64,000 bases of DNA from Azospirillum brasilense (GCF_022023855.1 NZ_CP059450.1:310001-374000), one strand, 5' to 3'. Positions 1 through 8,529 are shown, counted from the stretch's first letter. Translations and numbers: made by a program. Notes: generated from the sequence alone by a model not told the origin.

Positions 1-2
1 CC

Positions 3-488
3 TCCGGGAAGGAGGTCGCCGACGGCCTACTGATCGACGAGCGGGGCGCGCCGACGCGCGACCCCGGCGTGATGTTCCGCGACCCGACCGGCGCCATCCT
101 GCCCTTTGGGGGGCATAAGGGTTACGGGCTGGCGCTCGCCTGTGAGATCCTCGCCGGGGCGCTGGCCGGCGGGCTGCCGGCCCTGCCGGACAACCTCCGT
201 CAGGGGCGGGTGGTGAACAACGCGCTGGCCTTCCTGATTGACCCGGCGCGGGTGTCCGACGTGGAGAACGGCGGCTGGCAGGCGTTGACCGACGCGGTGC
301 TGGACCACATCCAGGACACCCCGCCGGTACCCGGCGGTGACGGCGTGCTGGTGCCCGGCGGGCCGGAGCGGCGGAGCCGGGTGTTGGCCGCGGAGCGCGG
401 CATCACGCTCGATCCCGACACCGAGCGCGCCCTACACGGGATCGGGGGCGCGCTCGGCCTCGACGTTCCGGCCTTCCTGGGGGCCTGA
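3..488 (+). CDS. Ldh_2-family malate/lactate/ureidoglycolate dehydrogenase, C-terminal part (5' end outside window)
   Basis: The frame is open from base 3, so the gene begins before the window and only its last 161 codons are present. The protein belongs to the NAD(P)-dependent Ldh_2 (YlbC/AllD/ComC-type) oxidoreductases, which oxidise 2-hydroxy acids such as malate, lactate or ureidoglycolate. The visible evidence is the family segment GGHKGYGLALACEILAGAL, followed by the loop that carries residues from the neighbouring subunit and the usual C-terminal 'PGGPE...R...GI.LD' tail. It converges with a D-2-hydroxyacid dehydrogenase 10 bp downstream, so the two may serve the same hydroxy-acid metabolism. 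The substrate cannot be told from this fragment. Confidence 0.85.
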   Translation, partial: SGKEVADGLLIDERGAPTRDPGVMFRDPTGAILPFGGHKGYGLALACEILAGALAGGLPALPDNLRQGRVVNNALAFLIDPARVSDVENGGWQALTDAVLDHIQDTPPVPGGDGVLVPGGPERRSRVLAAERGITLDPDTERALHGIGGALGLDVPAFLGA

Positions 489-498
489 CCGGGTGGGG

Positions 499-1509
499 TC
501 AGGGCAGGATGCGGTTGCGCAGAACCCCGTCCTCCAGGAACAGGCGGGCGGTTTCGGCGGCGTTGCGGCGCATCTCGATCGCCGCCTCGTCGGAATGAAA
601 GGCGTTGTGCGGCGTGACCACGAGACGACCTTCCAGCCAGGATTCCCGGCGGCGCCACGCGTCCAGCAGCGGGTGAGGGGCGGGCGGTTCGGTCGGCAGC
701 ACGTCCGTCCCCACGGCGGCGACGTGGCCGCTGCGAAGCGCCGCCTCCAGCGGGTCCAGCCCGGCAAACATCTCGCCGCGCGCCGTGTTCACCAGCAGGG
801 CGCCGGGCTTCAGCTTCGCCAGGAAGTCCGCGTCGATCAGGCCGCGGGTCTCCGGCGTCAGCGGGCAATGGAAGGTCACGATGTCGGATTCGCCCAGCAA
901 CTCGTCCAGCCGGCGGACGCGGTGGTAGCCGACCGCCTTCTCGTGGCCGGCCGGCTGCTGCGGATCGTAGCCGAGGATGCGATAGCCGAAGGGCTTGAGC
1001 CGGTTCACCACCGCCGTGCCGATCCGCCCCACGCCGACGACGCCGACCGTCGCCGCGCTGGACCGCCGCAGCGGCGTCAGCGTGTTGGCCTGCCACGTCG
1101 TGCTGTAGCCGCGGGCGCGGGCATCATGTTCCCACAGCCGGCGCTGCAGGGAGAGCAGCAGGGAGACGGCGTGGTCGGCCACCTCCTCCGTCCCATAGTC
1201 CGGGTTGTTGCAGAAGGGAATGCCCGCGGCCTCCAGCGCCGCCACGTCGACCTTGTCGTAGCCGACCCCGAATCGCACGACGATGCGGCAGCGCGGCAGC
1301 TTCGCCACCGTCGCCGGGCCGATGCGGGTGCTCCACACCAGCAGCGCGTCCAGCCGGGCCAGACGCTCCGGGTCCAGATACTCCTCGCGGCGGGTGTCGA
1401 GGAAATCCACCTCGGCACAGCCGTCGAGAACCGCCGCCTCCAGGTCGGGCGGGGGGATCATGTGGTCGGTGATTCCGACGACGAAGGGTGCACGCTTGCC
1501 CATGGTCAT
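499..1509 (-). CDS. D-isomer-specific 2-hydroxyacid dehydrogenase (CtBP/SerA-like)
   Basis: This 336-residue protein has the full layout of the NAD-dependent D-2-hydroxyacid dehydrogenases: a split catalytic domain (about 1-110 and 300-336) around a Rossmann domain. The dinucleotide motif is GVVGVGRIG (G159, G161, G164). The expected catalytic residues are R244 (NTARGE), E274 (LPTEPP) and H301 (TPHNAF). The length and the 'FGVGYDKVDVAALEAAGIPFCN' type of region match C-terminal-binding-protein-like members more than true phosphoglycerate dehydrogenases, as there is no ACT domain. Two start codons (1509 and 1503) are close together and neither has a strong ribosome site. The substrate is unknown. 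Confidence 0.88.
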   Translation of the reverse strand: MTMGKRAPFVVGITDHMIPPPDLEAAVLDGCAEVDFLDTRREEYLDPERLARLDALLVWSTRIGPATVAKLPRCRIVVRFGVGYDKVDVAALEAAGIPFCNNPDYGTEEVADHAVSLLLSLQRRLWEHDARARGYSTTWQANTLTPLRRSSAATVGVVGVGRIGTAVVNRLKPFGYRILGYDPQQPAGHEKAVGYHRVRRLDELLGESDIVTFHCPLTPETRGLIDADFLAKLKPGALLVNTARGEMFAGLDPLEAALRSGHVAAVGTDVLPTEPPAPHPLLDAWRRRESWLEGRLVVTPHNAFHSDEAAIEMRRNAAETARLFLEDGVLRNRILP

Positions 1510-1699
1510 TCTGCGGTCCGGGTCCTGATGGTCGAGCGGGGAATCAACAAATTTTACAAGTCATTTGCGCTGCATGGAATAGGAAAGCACATGAGATACG
1601 GCAAAAGCCAACTTGTTAAATAGGGATTCATGGTGCTCTAATGATGTCAATTAGGGGGCGCCCCGCGGGGTGCTGGACACAGGGAGAGGAACGACGAGC

Positions 1700-3124
1700 A
1701 TGCCGTCCCACGACACCGCGCACAGCATCGCCATCGTCGGCGCCGGCTTCACCGGCAGTATCCTGGCGGCCCACCTTCTGCGCAAGGCGGAGGAGCCGAC
1801 GCGCATCCATCTGATCGAGCGCGCCGGCACGCTGGGTACCGGGCTGGCCTATTCCACCGACAGCGCGGCGCATCTGTTGAACGTGCGCGCCTACAACATG
1901 AGCGCCTATCCCGACGACCCGCGCCATTTCCTGCGCTGGCTGTGGGCGAAGGACCTCGGCGGCGACGTGCCGCCGAGCGGCCATGCCTTCGTGTCGCGCC
2001 GGCTCTACGGCGCGTACATCCAGGACGTGCTGCACGAGGCCCAGGCGGACGCCCCCGCCCACGTGACGCTCGACACGGTGCAGGCGGAGGTGGTGGATGC
2101 GGCGCTGGACGGCGTCGCCGGCAGCGGCGTGCGTCTGCGGCTCGCCAACGGGGACAGCCTCGCGGTGGACCGGGCGGTGCTCTGCGTCGGGCATTTTCCG
2201 CCTTCGCCGCCGCGCATCGCGGCACCAGAGGTCTTCGCGTCGGAGCGCTTCGTCGGCGATCCCTGGAACCGCGAGGCCGTCGCCGCCATCGATCCGGGCG
2301 CGCCGGTGCTGATCCTCGGCACCGGGCTGACGATGGTCGATGTGGTGCTGTCCCTGGAGAACCAGGGCCACCGTGGGCCGATCCTGGCGCTGTCGCGCCG
2401 CGGTCTGCTGCCCACCACCCATCTGGAGACGCGGCCCTTCAAGAGCTTCGTCCATCCCCAGACGATGCCCGGTACGGTGCTGGACGTGCTGATCGCCCTG
2501 AAGGCCGATGTGCGCCGCGCGCGGGAGGAAGGGTTGGATTGGCGCGCCGCCTTCGATTCCCTGCGGCCCTTCCACCCGCTGATCTGGAAGCACCTGCCGC
2601 TGGAGGAGCGGCAGCGCTTCCTGCGTCACGCCCGGCCATACTGGGAGGTGCACCGCCACCGCATGGCGCCGGAGGTGGCCGCCAGGATCGAGGCGCTGCG
2701 CGAGAACGGGCGGCTGGCCGTCCGGGCCGGGCGCCTTCAGGCTCTGGCCTTGACCCCCGAGGGGGTGGAGGCGACGGTCCGCGCGCGGGGCGCCGAAGAC
2801 GCGCTCTGGACACGCACGGTGGGCGCCATCGTCAACGCGACCGGCACCGAGTGCGACTTCGGGCGCATCCGCCATCCGCTGATGTGCGCCTTGCTTCAGC
2901 AGGGACTGGCCCGTCCTGACCCCTTGCGCCTCGGCCTCGACGTTACCGAGGAGGGGGCATTGATCGGCGAGGGTGGGGCGGTGACCGACCGCCTCTTCGC
3001 GCTCGGACCGGTCAGCCGGGCGCCGTTCTGGGAGATGACCGCGGTGCCCGAACTGCGAAGCCAATGCGCCGACGCTGCGTTGGCCCTCGTCCGCCGGAAC
3101 GTGAGGAAACGCCTTTCCGCATAA
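1700..3124 (+). CDS. FAD/NAD(P)-binding protein (COG4529 family)
   Basis: This 474-residue flavoprotein-like gene opens with a Rossmann fold, IAIVGAGFTGSILAAHLL (residues about 9-26), followed by a hydrophobic ridge typical of the NAD_binding_9 / COG4529 family. A second dinucleotide-binding segment is near residue 200 (VLILGTGLTMVDVVLSL). Members are annotated as FAD-NAD(P)-binding or hydroxyacylglutathione-hydrolase-like proteins, but a reaction has rarely been shown. I chose the ATG at 1700 because GGGAGAGG lies 10 bases upstream; an in-frame GTG at 1670 has no such site. It is transcribed away from the dehydrogenase, and the shared 190-bp spacer is AT-rich and probably holds both promoters. 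Confidence 0.8.
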   Translation: MPSHDTAHSIAIVGAGFTGSILAAHLLRKAEEPTRIHLIERAGTLGTGLAYSTDSAAHLLNVRAYNMSAYPDDPRHFLRWLWAKDLGGDVPPSGHAFVSRRLYGAYIQDVLHEAQADAPAHVTLDTVQAEVVDAALDGVAGSGVRLRLANGDSLAVDRAVLCVGHFPPSPPRIAAPEVFASERFVGDPWNREAVAAIDPGAPVLILGTGLTMVDVVLSLENQGHRGPILALSRRGLLPTTHLETRPFKSFVHPQTMPGTVLDVLIALKADVRRAREEGLDWRAAFDSLRPFHPLIWKHLPLEERQRFLRHARPYWEVHRHRMAPEVAARIEALRENGRLAVRAGRLQALALTPEGVEATVRARGAEDALWTRTVGAIVNATGTECDFGRIRHPLMCALLQQGLARPDPLRLGLDVTEEGALIGEGGAVTDRLFALGPVSRAPFWEMTAVPELRSQCADAALALVRRNVRKRLSA

Positions 3125-3137
3125 AAACATTGCACCC

Positions 3138-3194
3138 ATGTGATTAAACCTCACATAAACCTATTTACATGGTAGATTTAAAGTGTCTATCATG
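3138..3194. promoter_or_regulatory. Two inverted repeats in the leader of the esterase gene (candidate operators)
   Basis: The AT-rich spacer before the esterase gene carries two separate inverted repeats. The first is ATGTGA-N7-TCACAT (3138-3156). The second is CATGGTAGA-N9-TCTATCATG (3168-3194), with one mismatch. Neither is followed by a T-run, so operator sites are more likely than terminators. The first resembles a CRP/FNR site but has a 7-base instead of 6-base spacer. No regulator gene is adjacent. Confidence 0.4.
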
Positions 3195-3302
3195 GCGCCC
3201 AGTGTTGATTTCCGCCCGGCGGTCGGGGGCTTTCCTGGTTGCCGACACCGCTCCCGGTCCGCGCGGCTGTCCGCCGTCGTTTCGGTTGAGAAGGAGGATG
3301 TC

Positions 3303-4295
3303 ATGCCGGACACCATCTTGCGGCCCACAACCGTGCAGTCCACGACGGAACGCCTGAACCCTCAGGTCATCGCGATGAACGAGGCGGCCGCCCGTCTCGG
3401 CGCCGCTCCCGCCGATCCCTTGAGCCTTCCTCTCGCCGAAGCCCGTGCGGCGGCGGAGCGTTATCACGCCTTTCTGAACGGCCCTGCGCCGCTTGCCATC
3501 GATGTGACGGAGGTGGCCGCGGCCGGTCCCGCCGGCCCTTTGGCGTTGCGCCTCTACCGCCCGGCCGACCGTGGCGCCGCGAGGTTGCCCGTCGTGGTCT
3601 ATTTCCATGGCGGCGGCTTCGTCGTGAACAGCGTGGACACCCATGACCGGCTGCTGAGGCTGCTCGCCCTGCACAGCGGCGCCGTGGTCTGCGCGGTGCG
3701 CTACAGTCTGGCGCCGGAGCGCCGCTTCCCGCACCAGCATGAGGAGGCGCTGGCGGCCCTGCGCTGGGTTGCCGCCGTTGGGGCGGCGCATGGGATCGAC
3801 GCGGCCCGGATCGCGGTTGGCGGCGACTCCGCCGGGGCCAACCTCGCGCTTGGCCTCGCCCTCGCCGCCCGTGCGCCGGGGGAGCCGCGGGTGTCGTTCG
3901 GGCTGCTGTTCTACGGCATGTTCGCGCATGACTTCGACACCGTGTCGCACCGTCGGTTCGGCGATGGGCGGTACGGCCTGACGACGGCGCGGATGCGCTG
4001 GTACTGGGGGCAGTATCTCGGCGGCGCGGCCACCCCTGACGACCCCCGCGCCGCGCCCTTGCTGGCCGACCTCCGCGGGCTGCCGCCTCTGCTTCTGCTG
4101 GCGGCGGATCTCGACTGCCTGCGCGACGACTCCCTCCGTCTGGCGGAGCGGCTGGCCGAGGCGGGCGTTTCCCATCGCCTCGCCGTCCATGACGGGCTTC
4201 CCCACTCCTTCGCCACCATGACCCGTCTGGTCGATCAGGCCCACCGTGCCGTTCTGCAGGCCGCCGATGCGGTGCGCCGTCATCTGGACGCCTGA
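3303..4295 (+). CDS. Alpha/beta hydrolase, hormone-sensitive-lipase (HSL) type esterase
   Basis: This 330-residue protein is a carboxylesterase-like hydrolase of the HSL family (Abhydrolase_3). The oxyanion-hole motif HGGG is at residues 102-105. The nucleophile elbow GDSAG gives Ser176, and the rest of the triad is Asp271 in DCLRDD and His301 in GLPHSF. There is no signal peptide, so it should act in the cytoplasm on short-chain esters. The ATG at 3303 is preceded by AAGGAGG at a good distance; the frame remains open upstream to 3183, but without a ribosome site. It stands alone between an AT-rich leader with inverted repeats and the tRNA-Leu gene. The natural substrate is not evident. Confidence 0.88.
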   Translation: MPDTILRPTTVQSTTERLNPQVIAMNEAAARLGAAPADPLSLPLAEARAAAERYHAFLNGPAPLAIDVTEVAAAGPAGPLALRLYRPADRGAARLPVVVYFHGGGFVVNSVDTHDRLLRLLALHSGAVVCAVRYSLAPERRFPHQHEEALAALRWVAAVGAAHGIDAARIAVGGDSAGANLALGLALAARAPGEPRVSFGLLFYGMFAHDFDTVSHRRFGDGRYGLTTARMRWYWGQYLGGAATPDDPRAAPLLADLRGLPPLLLLAADLDCLRDDSLRLAERLAEAGVSHRLAVHDGLPHSFATMTRLVDQAHRAVLQAADAVRRHLDA

Positions 4296-4552
4296 CCCCA
4301 TTGCGCGTTTCCCGGCGGCACCGTGAGCGGGCTGTGAACGCAAGCCGCTTGCTTATCCCCTGGGAATGCGATAACAGGGCGCGGCGCGCTCGGAAGGGGG
4401 CGCGTGCGGGCCGACGCGGCCTGTCGTCGGGTTGCTCTCAACATGAGAAAGTTGTTGCATTCCGACGCGGCGCCGCGTAACGTCCGGCTTAGGAAAGTAA
4501 AGAAATTCAATGGGTTGAGCCGTTGTGCGCAGTCCATTCGAATGATGAAGTC

Positions 4553-4639
4553 GCGGTCGTGGCGGAATTGGTAGACGCGCAGCGTTGAGGTCGCTGTGGC
4601 AGAAATGCTGTGGAAGTTCGAGTCTTCTCGACCGCACCA
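4553..4639 (+). tRNA. tRNA-Leu, anticodon GAG
   Basis: The 87-nt sequence folds as a class II tRNA. The acceptor stem is GCGGTCG/CGACCGC with discriminator A and an encoded CCA end (4637-4639). The anticodon stem CAGCG/CGCTG carries loop TTGAGGT, giving anticodon GAG for leucine codons CUC and CUU. A long variable arm (GGCAGAAATGCT region) is typical of leucine, and the T-loop is TTCGAGT. A Rho-independent terminator follows 39 bases downstream. Confidence 0.97.
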
Positions 4640-4677
4640 TCTTTCCTTCGGCGGATCGCCGGATGGATACGAAAATC

Positions 4678-4700
4678 GGGGCCTTCTCAGGCCCCTTTTT
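4678..4700 (+). terminator. Rho-independent terminator of tRNA-Leu
   Basis: A perfect GGGGCC / GGCCCC stem with loop TTCTCA is followed directly by five T residues. It lies shortly after the tRNA 3' end and reads in the same direction. Confidence 0.9.
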
Positions 4701-4755
4701 CATGCCCGCCCGCAGTGGGTCCTTTTCCTGATCTCCCTTCCCATTCTTCCAGGCC

Positions 4756-6933
4756 TCATTCCTCCAGGGTCCAGTTTCCGGCGGTCCGACAGGTGCGCAG
4801 CGGCGCGCCGGTATCCCGGCCGGCCGGCGTGGTCACGACATGGGTCAGCGCGAAGCACAGGCGCCCGCGGTCCTTCGGGTCGGCGATGCGGCCCGTCACG
4901 GTGATCAACCCGGATCGCAGGCCATCTCCCGAAACCCACTCCTGGCCCGCTGCCGCCCGCTCCGTGCCCGATGCGGCCAGCGCCCCGAGGAAGGCCCCGG
5001 CGACCATCGGCTGGTCGTCGTGCTTCATGCGCAGGCGGGTGGCGTTGCTCCAGCCTGGCCCGACCAGAAGCTCCGGAGCCCGTACGTTGACCGCCACGCG
5101 GTCGGCGGCGATGGCCACCGCCAACTCAAGCGGATCTTCGGGCGCCACGCCCGGCGGCGTGTCGACCAGTCCGGTCAGGCTGGCAAGACCCGTCCGGGTG
5201 CCTTCGCCCATCTTGCCGTCGATCGCCCCGTCGTAGCGCCCCAGCCGGGCCAGCGCCCGCTGGGCGGCCATGGTCCGCTCCTCCGGAGTCAGCACGCGCG
5301 GGGCGGGCATCGGCGCGCGCCCCTGGGTGATCGCTTCCACGTCCAGCCGATGATTCAGCCGGCTGAACCCCGGCCCGCCGTTCCACAGGGTCAGCAGGCC
5401 GAGATGGATCGCCGCCGCGGCGGACAGCAGGACGAGCGGCCAGGACCCCTGGTCCGGCGCACGGACCGGCCCGCCGAAGGCGGCGGCCAGCGCCCCGCGC
5501 ACCACCCCGCGCACCAGCGTCCACAGGCCCAGCCCGGCGGCGATGGGAAGCCCGATGTCCCAGCCCAGCCGCAGCGCCGCCGGGGCCGGCTGCTCGGGCG
5601 TCGCGCCGGTCAGCAGAGCCGGACCGTCCACGCCCGCCACGAGAAGCAGGACCAGGGCGAGCAGCCCCGCCGCGGCGATCCAGCTCCGTGACACGGCGGT
5701 GCGGCTGGTCTCGGCAAACCGCTCCGCCAGCACGGCGGCGGTTTCCTTCACGAAGGCGGGGCTGACGCAGCCCTCATGGTCGGCCGCGATCGCCGCGGTG
5801 TCCGGTTCCCGGCCGTCCAGCACCGCCTCGGCGATGGAGCGGGTCAGGCGGTAGGCGCCGGCCAGGGCGAAGGCGTCGGCGGGTGGCAGCGCCGCGATGC
5901 GCGCCAGCACCGGGGCCAGCACCGTGTCCAGGAAGGGGGGGAGGGGCGCGGAGTCGGCGTCCGGCCCGACGGTTTCCACCTCGAACGGCACGCCGTCGCA
6001 GTCCCAGGACAGGGCGACCACCGTGAGCGTGCCGCTGCGCTGGTAGAGAAGCTGCGTGCCGGAATGGCGCACCGCGGCGGGGGCGGGGTTGGCGAGCGCC
6101 GCGAAGCCGGCGAATCCGGCCTCCTCCAGCGCCATCCGCACCGCCGCCGGGGCGTCCGGTGGCGCGGTCAGGCTGTAGGAGGGGTGGGCGGTCAGGCGGG
6201 GGTGATGGATGTGGGTGAACTGCCCGACCCCGCTGCAGGTCTCGCAGGCGACCACACCCTCGCCCGCGCAGACCGGGCAGCGGTGCTGGCCGCGCCCGCC
6301 GCAGTCCGGGCAATCCGGCGTCTCGGCGGTCGCACTGTGGGTGCAGCGGATCTTGCCGCCGCGGCAGCCGTCGCCGCCGCAGGCCCGCACCCCGCCGCCG
6401 TCGCAACCGGTGCAGACCTCATGCAGATAGTAGGGGCCGCGCAGCGACGGCAGGGGCGGCAACGGCTCCTCCGCCGCGGACATCGCCTCCACCCGCTCGT
6501 CCAGCGGGCCGAGCAGCGTGGCGAAGCGATGGGCCGTCTCCAATGAGGCCGCCTCGGCGTCCAAGTCGCGGGCCAGCGTCGCGTTCAGTTCGGCAGCGTT
6601 GCGGCAGTAGATGGCGAAGCGCACCATCTCCGCGCCCAGCCGGACCTCGACCTCCGTCGCCCAATCGATGCTCAGGGTCAGATGGGCGCCGACCATGACG
6701 TCGCGCTGCTGGGCCTGACGGAGCGTCACCCCTTCCGGCGCCGGGACGTTGCCGGAGGCCGCCCGGCGCAGCCGCCGGATCAGGGCGGTCTGCGGAACGG
6801 TGGACGGCGATACGGACGGGGGCGGCGCGGATGGGGAGGGAGCGGGCTGGTTCAGATCGCCGGGGGTCAGATGGTTCTGCCCGGCTGCGTTTGGACCAAG
6901 GTCGTTCCGGTCGAAGTCGAGGCTGTCGGGCAT
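4756..6933 (-). CDS. Large membrane protein with DnaJ-like zinc motifs and a peptidoglycan-binding-like segment
   Basis: I do not recognise this 725-residue protein as a named family. Residues 1-60 are Pro/Ser-rich and look disordered. Residues about 170-235 hold repeated CxxCxGxG-type motifs (CTGCDGGG, CPDCGGRG, CPVCAGEG, CETCSGVG), as in the zinc-finger domain of DnaJ, but there is no J domain. Three hydrophobic segments follow at about 425-446, 465-494 and 507-528. The last part contains RALARLGRYDGAIDGKMGEG (about 570-590), which resembles the repeat of PG_binding_1 domains. The C-terminal 150 residues contain a few conserved-looking Cys residues and no clear catalytic motif. It is the last gene of an apparent three-gene unit. 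A membrane-anchored, zinc-binding scaffold is a guess from the architecture. Confidence 0.65.
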   Translation of the reverse strand: MPDSLDFDRNDLGPNAAGQNHLTPGDLNQPAPSPSAPPPSVSPSTVPQTALIRRLRRAASGNVPAPEGVTLRQAQQRDVMVGAHLTLSIDWATEVEVRLGAEMVRFAIYCRNAAELNATLARDLDAEAASLETAHRFATLLGPLDERVEAMSAAEEPLPPLPSLRGPYYLHEVCTGCDGGGVRACGGDGCRGGKIRCTHSATAETPDCPDCGGRGQHRCPVCAGEGVVACETCSGVGQFTHIHHPRLTAHPSYSLTAPPDAPAAVRMALEEAGFAGFAALANPAPAAVRHSGTQLLYQRSGTLTVVALSWDCDGVPFEVETVGPDADSAPLPPFLDTVLAPVLARIAALPPADAFALAGAYRLTRSIAEAVLDGREPDTAAIAADHEGCVSPAFVKETAAVLAERFAETSRTAVSRSWIAAAGLLALVLLLVAGVDGPALLTGATPEQPAPAALRLGWDIGLPIAAGLGLWTLVRGVVRGALAAAFGGPVRAPDQGSWPLVLLSAAAAIHLGLLTLWNGGPGFSRLNHRLDVEAITQGRAPMPAPRVLTPEERTMAAQRALARLGRYDGAIDGKMGEGTRTGLASLTGLVDTPPGVAPEDPLELAVAIAADRVAVNVRAPELLVGPGWSNATRLRMKHDDQPMVAGAFLGALAASGTERAAAGQEWVSGDGLRSGLITVTGRIADPKDRGRLCFALTHVVTTPAGRDTGAPLRTCRTAGNWTLEE

Positions 6934-6999
6934 GGGGCGTGCGTGTCCGCGAGCAGGGGCGCCGGCACTGGAAAAGGCCGCGGACGCCGGAACGGAAGA

Positions 7000-7311
7000 T
7001 CAGGCGGCGACGTCCGGCGCGGGGCCGCCGGTGCCCGGCGCCTTGTCGTCGGACTCACGATCGCCGAGGTCCTCGTCCTCGGACGCATCGCCGGAGGCCG
7101 GTGTCTCGGTGCGGCTGTCCGGGACAGGGGCATGGCGGACCCAGCGGCGGCCCTCCATGACGAATCCATGGTCGCGAAACCACAGGCGTTCCGCCTCGTC
7201 GGCGGCGCGGAACAGCACCAGGGTCCAGGCGTCGGACGGCTGCGCGCCGTCGCCGCCGTTCTCCGGCATCGCGTAGGGCTGGAGCGAATAGGGGAAGTCG
7301 TCGCGGGTCAC
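7000..7311 (-). CDS. Hypothetical protein, 103 aa, acidic C-terminus
   Basis: This small protein has an ordered-looking N-terminal half (motif AWTLVLFRAADEAERLWFRD, then GFVMEGRRWV) and an acidic, low-complexity tail rich in Asp, Glu, Pro and Ser. It begins with a GTG that overlaps the stop codon of the preceding gene by four bases (GTGA), so translation is probably coupled. It sits between a small beta-rich protein gene and the DnaJ-zinc-motif membrane protein gene, 66 bp upstream of the latter. I recognise no family. The co-directional overlap is the main evidence that it is real. Confidence 0.6.
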   Translation of the reverse strand: MTRDDFPYSLQPYAMPENGGDGAQPSDAWTLVLFRAADEAERLWFRDHGFVMEGRRWVRHAPVPDSRTETPASGDASEDEDLGDRESDDKAPGTGGPAPDVAA

Positions 7312-7535
7312 TGCATGCCCCCCTGGTTGGAGCCGCCGTCGCCGGATGGCCGCACCGAGGCGGGCGGAGGTGCGGACCCGTCCCCCTCAATCGGCTCCAG
7401 ATCGCTTTCGGCGGCGTATTTGATGAGACGGCCGTCGGCCAGACGGATGTCGTAGGTCGGCTCACCGGCAAGGGTCCGTGCGACGACGAGAGCCTCCTGG
7501 CCCGCAAACCTCACCCGTGTTCCCAACCGCAGCAT
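7308..7535 (-). CDS. Small beta-rich hypothetical protein (75 aa)
   Basis: The first 50 residues (RLGTRVRFAGQEALVVARTL ... YDIRLADGRLIKYAAESDL) alternate hydrophobic and polar residues like a small SH3/KOW-type barrel. A disordered Pro/Ser/Gly tail follows. Such barrels often bind nucleic acid or protein partners, but no function can be assigned here. It is the first gene of the operon that continues through the 103-residue protein to the zinc-motif membrane protein. Its last codons overlap the next start by four bases. The start is the ATG at 7535, which opens the conserved-looking part. Confidence 0.6.
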   Translation of the reverse strand: MLRLGTRVRFAGQEALVVARTLAGEPTYDIRLADGRLIKYAAESDLEPIEGDGSAPPPASVRPSGDGGSNQGGMQ

Positions 7536-7726
7536 CCCGCCCCCGACTGTGTCTTGATCGTTGTCGCAGGCTAAGGATTCAGGCGGGGGTGTGCTGTGTC
7601 AAAAACCGGACGCCAAAGGAGCAAGGCTGTGCTTGTGGGGTTCTCCCCTTGCGGGGCTTGGTGCGCCGGGCCCTTTGCGCTGTTGATGTGCAAAAGGACA
7701 GGTGTGGCGCAGCGATGGAGGTGTTC

Positions 7727-7918
7727 ATGCCCGCACAGCGCGACGACGGCAACCGGAAGCCGTCCGTTATCGATCTGGTGACCGACCCCGAGAAGTTCGA
7801 TCAATGGCAGCGTCAGCGTGAACGCGACGAGGCAACGGATAAGGGCCGTCAGGGGGAGGAGGACCGGGGCCGCGATCCGGACCGGGGCCGTTCCGATTCC
7901 CCCAGTGGGCGGGATTGA
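7727..7918 (+). CDS. Small charged hypothetical protein (63 aa)
   Basis: The ATG at 7727 has GGAGG five bases upstream, a good ribosome site, although the frame is open well before it. The product starts with MPAQRDDGNRKPSVIDLVTD and continues with a highly charged Arg/Asp/Glu-rich, probably disordered, tail. No family is recognisable. It reads divergently from the beta-rich protein operon across a 191-bp spacer. Confidence 0.5.
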   Translation: MPAQRDDGNRKPSVIDLVTDPEKFDQWQRQRERDEATDKGRQGEEDRGRDPDRGRSDSPSGRD

Positions 7919-8346
7919 GTGCCGGTATGCGGTGGTGACGGCCGATTACTCAGCGGCCTCGCGGGGCGACGCCGCTTCCGTTGGAATGCCCAGCGGACCG
8001 CCGCAATGGAACTGCATGAGCCGACGCTCGACCCGGATCAGATAGGCGCGCGCGTCCAACCCCACGGGTCCGCGGCTGTGTTCGCGGACGAGCCTGATCG
8101 CGCGACAGGCGTGACCGCATTCCGGTGTGGCAAACTGGCACAATGGGATCGTCCGCCTGAAGGAGTGGGTCCCAAAGTCTTACTCCGTTCGATAGGGTTA
8201 GTCGAGCATCGGTTGCGACTCGAATTCAATGTCACAACGTGCCGTTCAGCGGCTGCATAGGTCCAGCGCCGGTTGGTAGGCATACGATAGTATGCAGTGT
8301 CAGGGTGAGACGCCCTGCCATTGCCGGCCAAGCAATGGTTGAAGGG
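7919..8346. other. Gene-poor spacer with three small hairpins
   Basis: No convincing gene lies in these 428 bases. Near the right end are three inverted repeats in a row: GCATAC-GATA-GTATGC (8280-8295), CAGGG-N7-CCCTG (8301-8317) and CCATTGC-CGGCCAA-GCAATGG (8318-8338). The last lies just beyond the stop of the small minus-strand gene at 8347 and may end its transcript, though it lacks a T-run. A minus-strand frame open from about 8180 to 7946 could be a gene remnant but has only a TTG start and no recognisable similarity. Confidence 0.5.
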
Positions 8347-8529
8347 TCAGTTCGACCCCGGGGCGCCTTCGGACTGCGTGCTGGGCTGCGCCCCTTCAAG
8401 GACCGCCAGATACTCCAGAAGCCGTTCCAGCGTCTCGGTCGGCATCCCGACAGAGGGGACGTCGTTGCGCTTTGCGGCCTTCAGCGCGGTGCGGAGGAGG
8501 GTGCGGTCGATGTCGGTCAGGCCGGCCAT
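8347..8529 (-). CDS. Small helical hypothetical protein (60 aa)
   Basis: The frame gives MAGLTDIDRTLLRTALKAAK followed by a second helix (ETLERLLEYLAVLEGA) and a short polar tail. The helical pattern and the hairpin just after the stop support a real gene, but the ribosome site before the ATG at 8529 is poor. It is divergent from the large MscS channel gene. No family is recognised. Confidence 0.5.
   Translation of the reverse strand: MAGLTDIDRTLLRTALKAAKRNDVPSVGMPTETLERLLEYLAVLEGAQPSTQSEGAPGSN

Noticed and set aside
3138..3156. CRP/FNR site
   Set aside because: The half-sites TGTGA and TCACA are right, but the spacer is 7 bases instead of 6, so I only call it an inverted repeat.
7946..8180. 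Minus-strand frame ending PTEAASPREAAE
   Set aside because: It has only a TTG start, no ribosome site and no recognisable similarity. It may be a remnant but cannot be supported as a gene.
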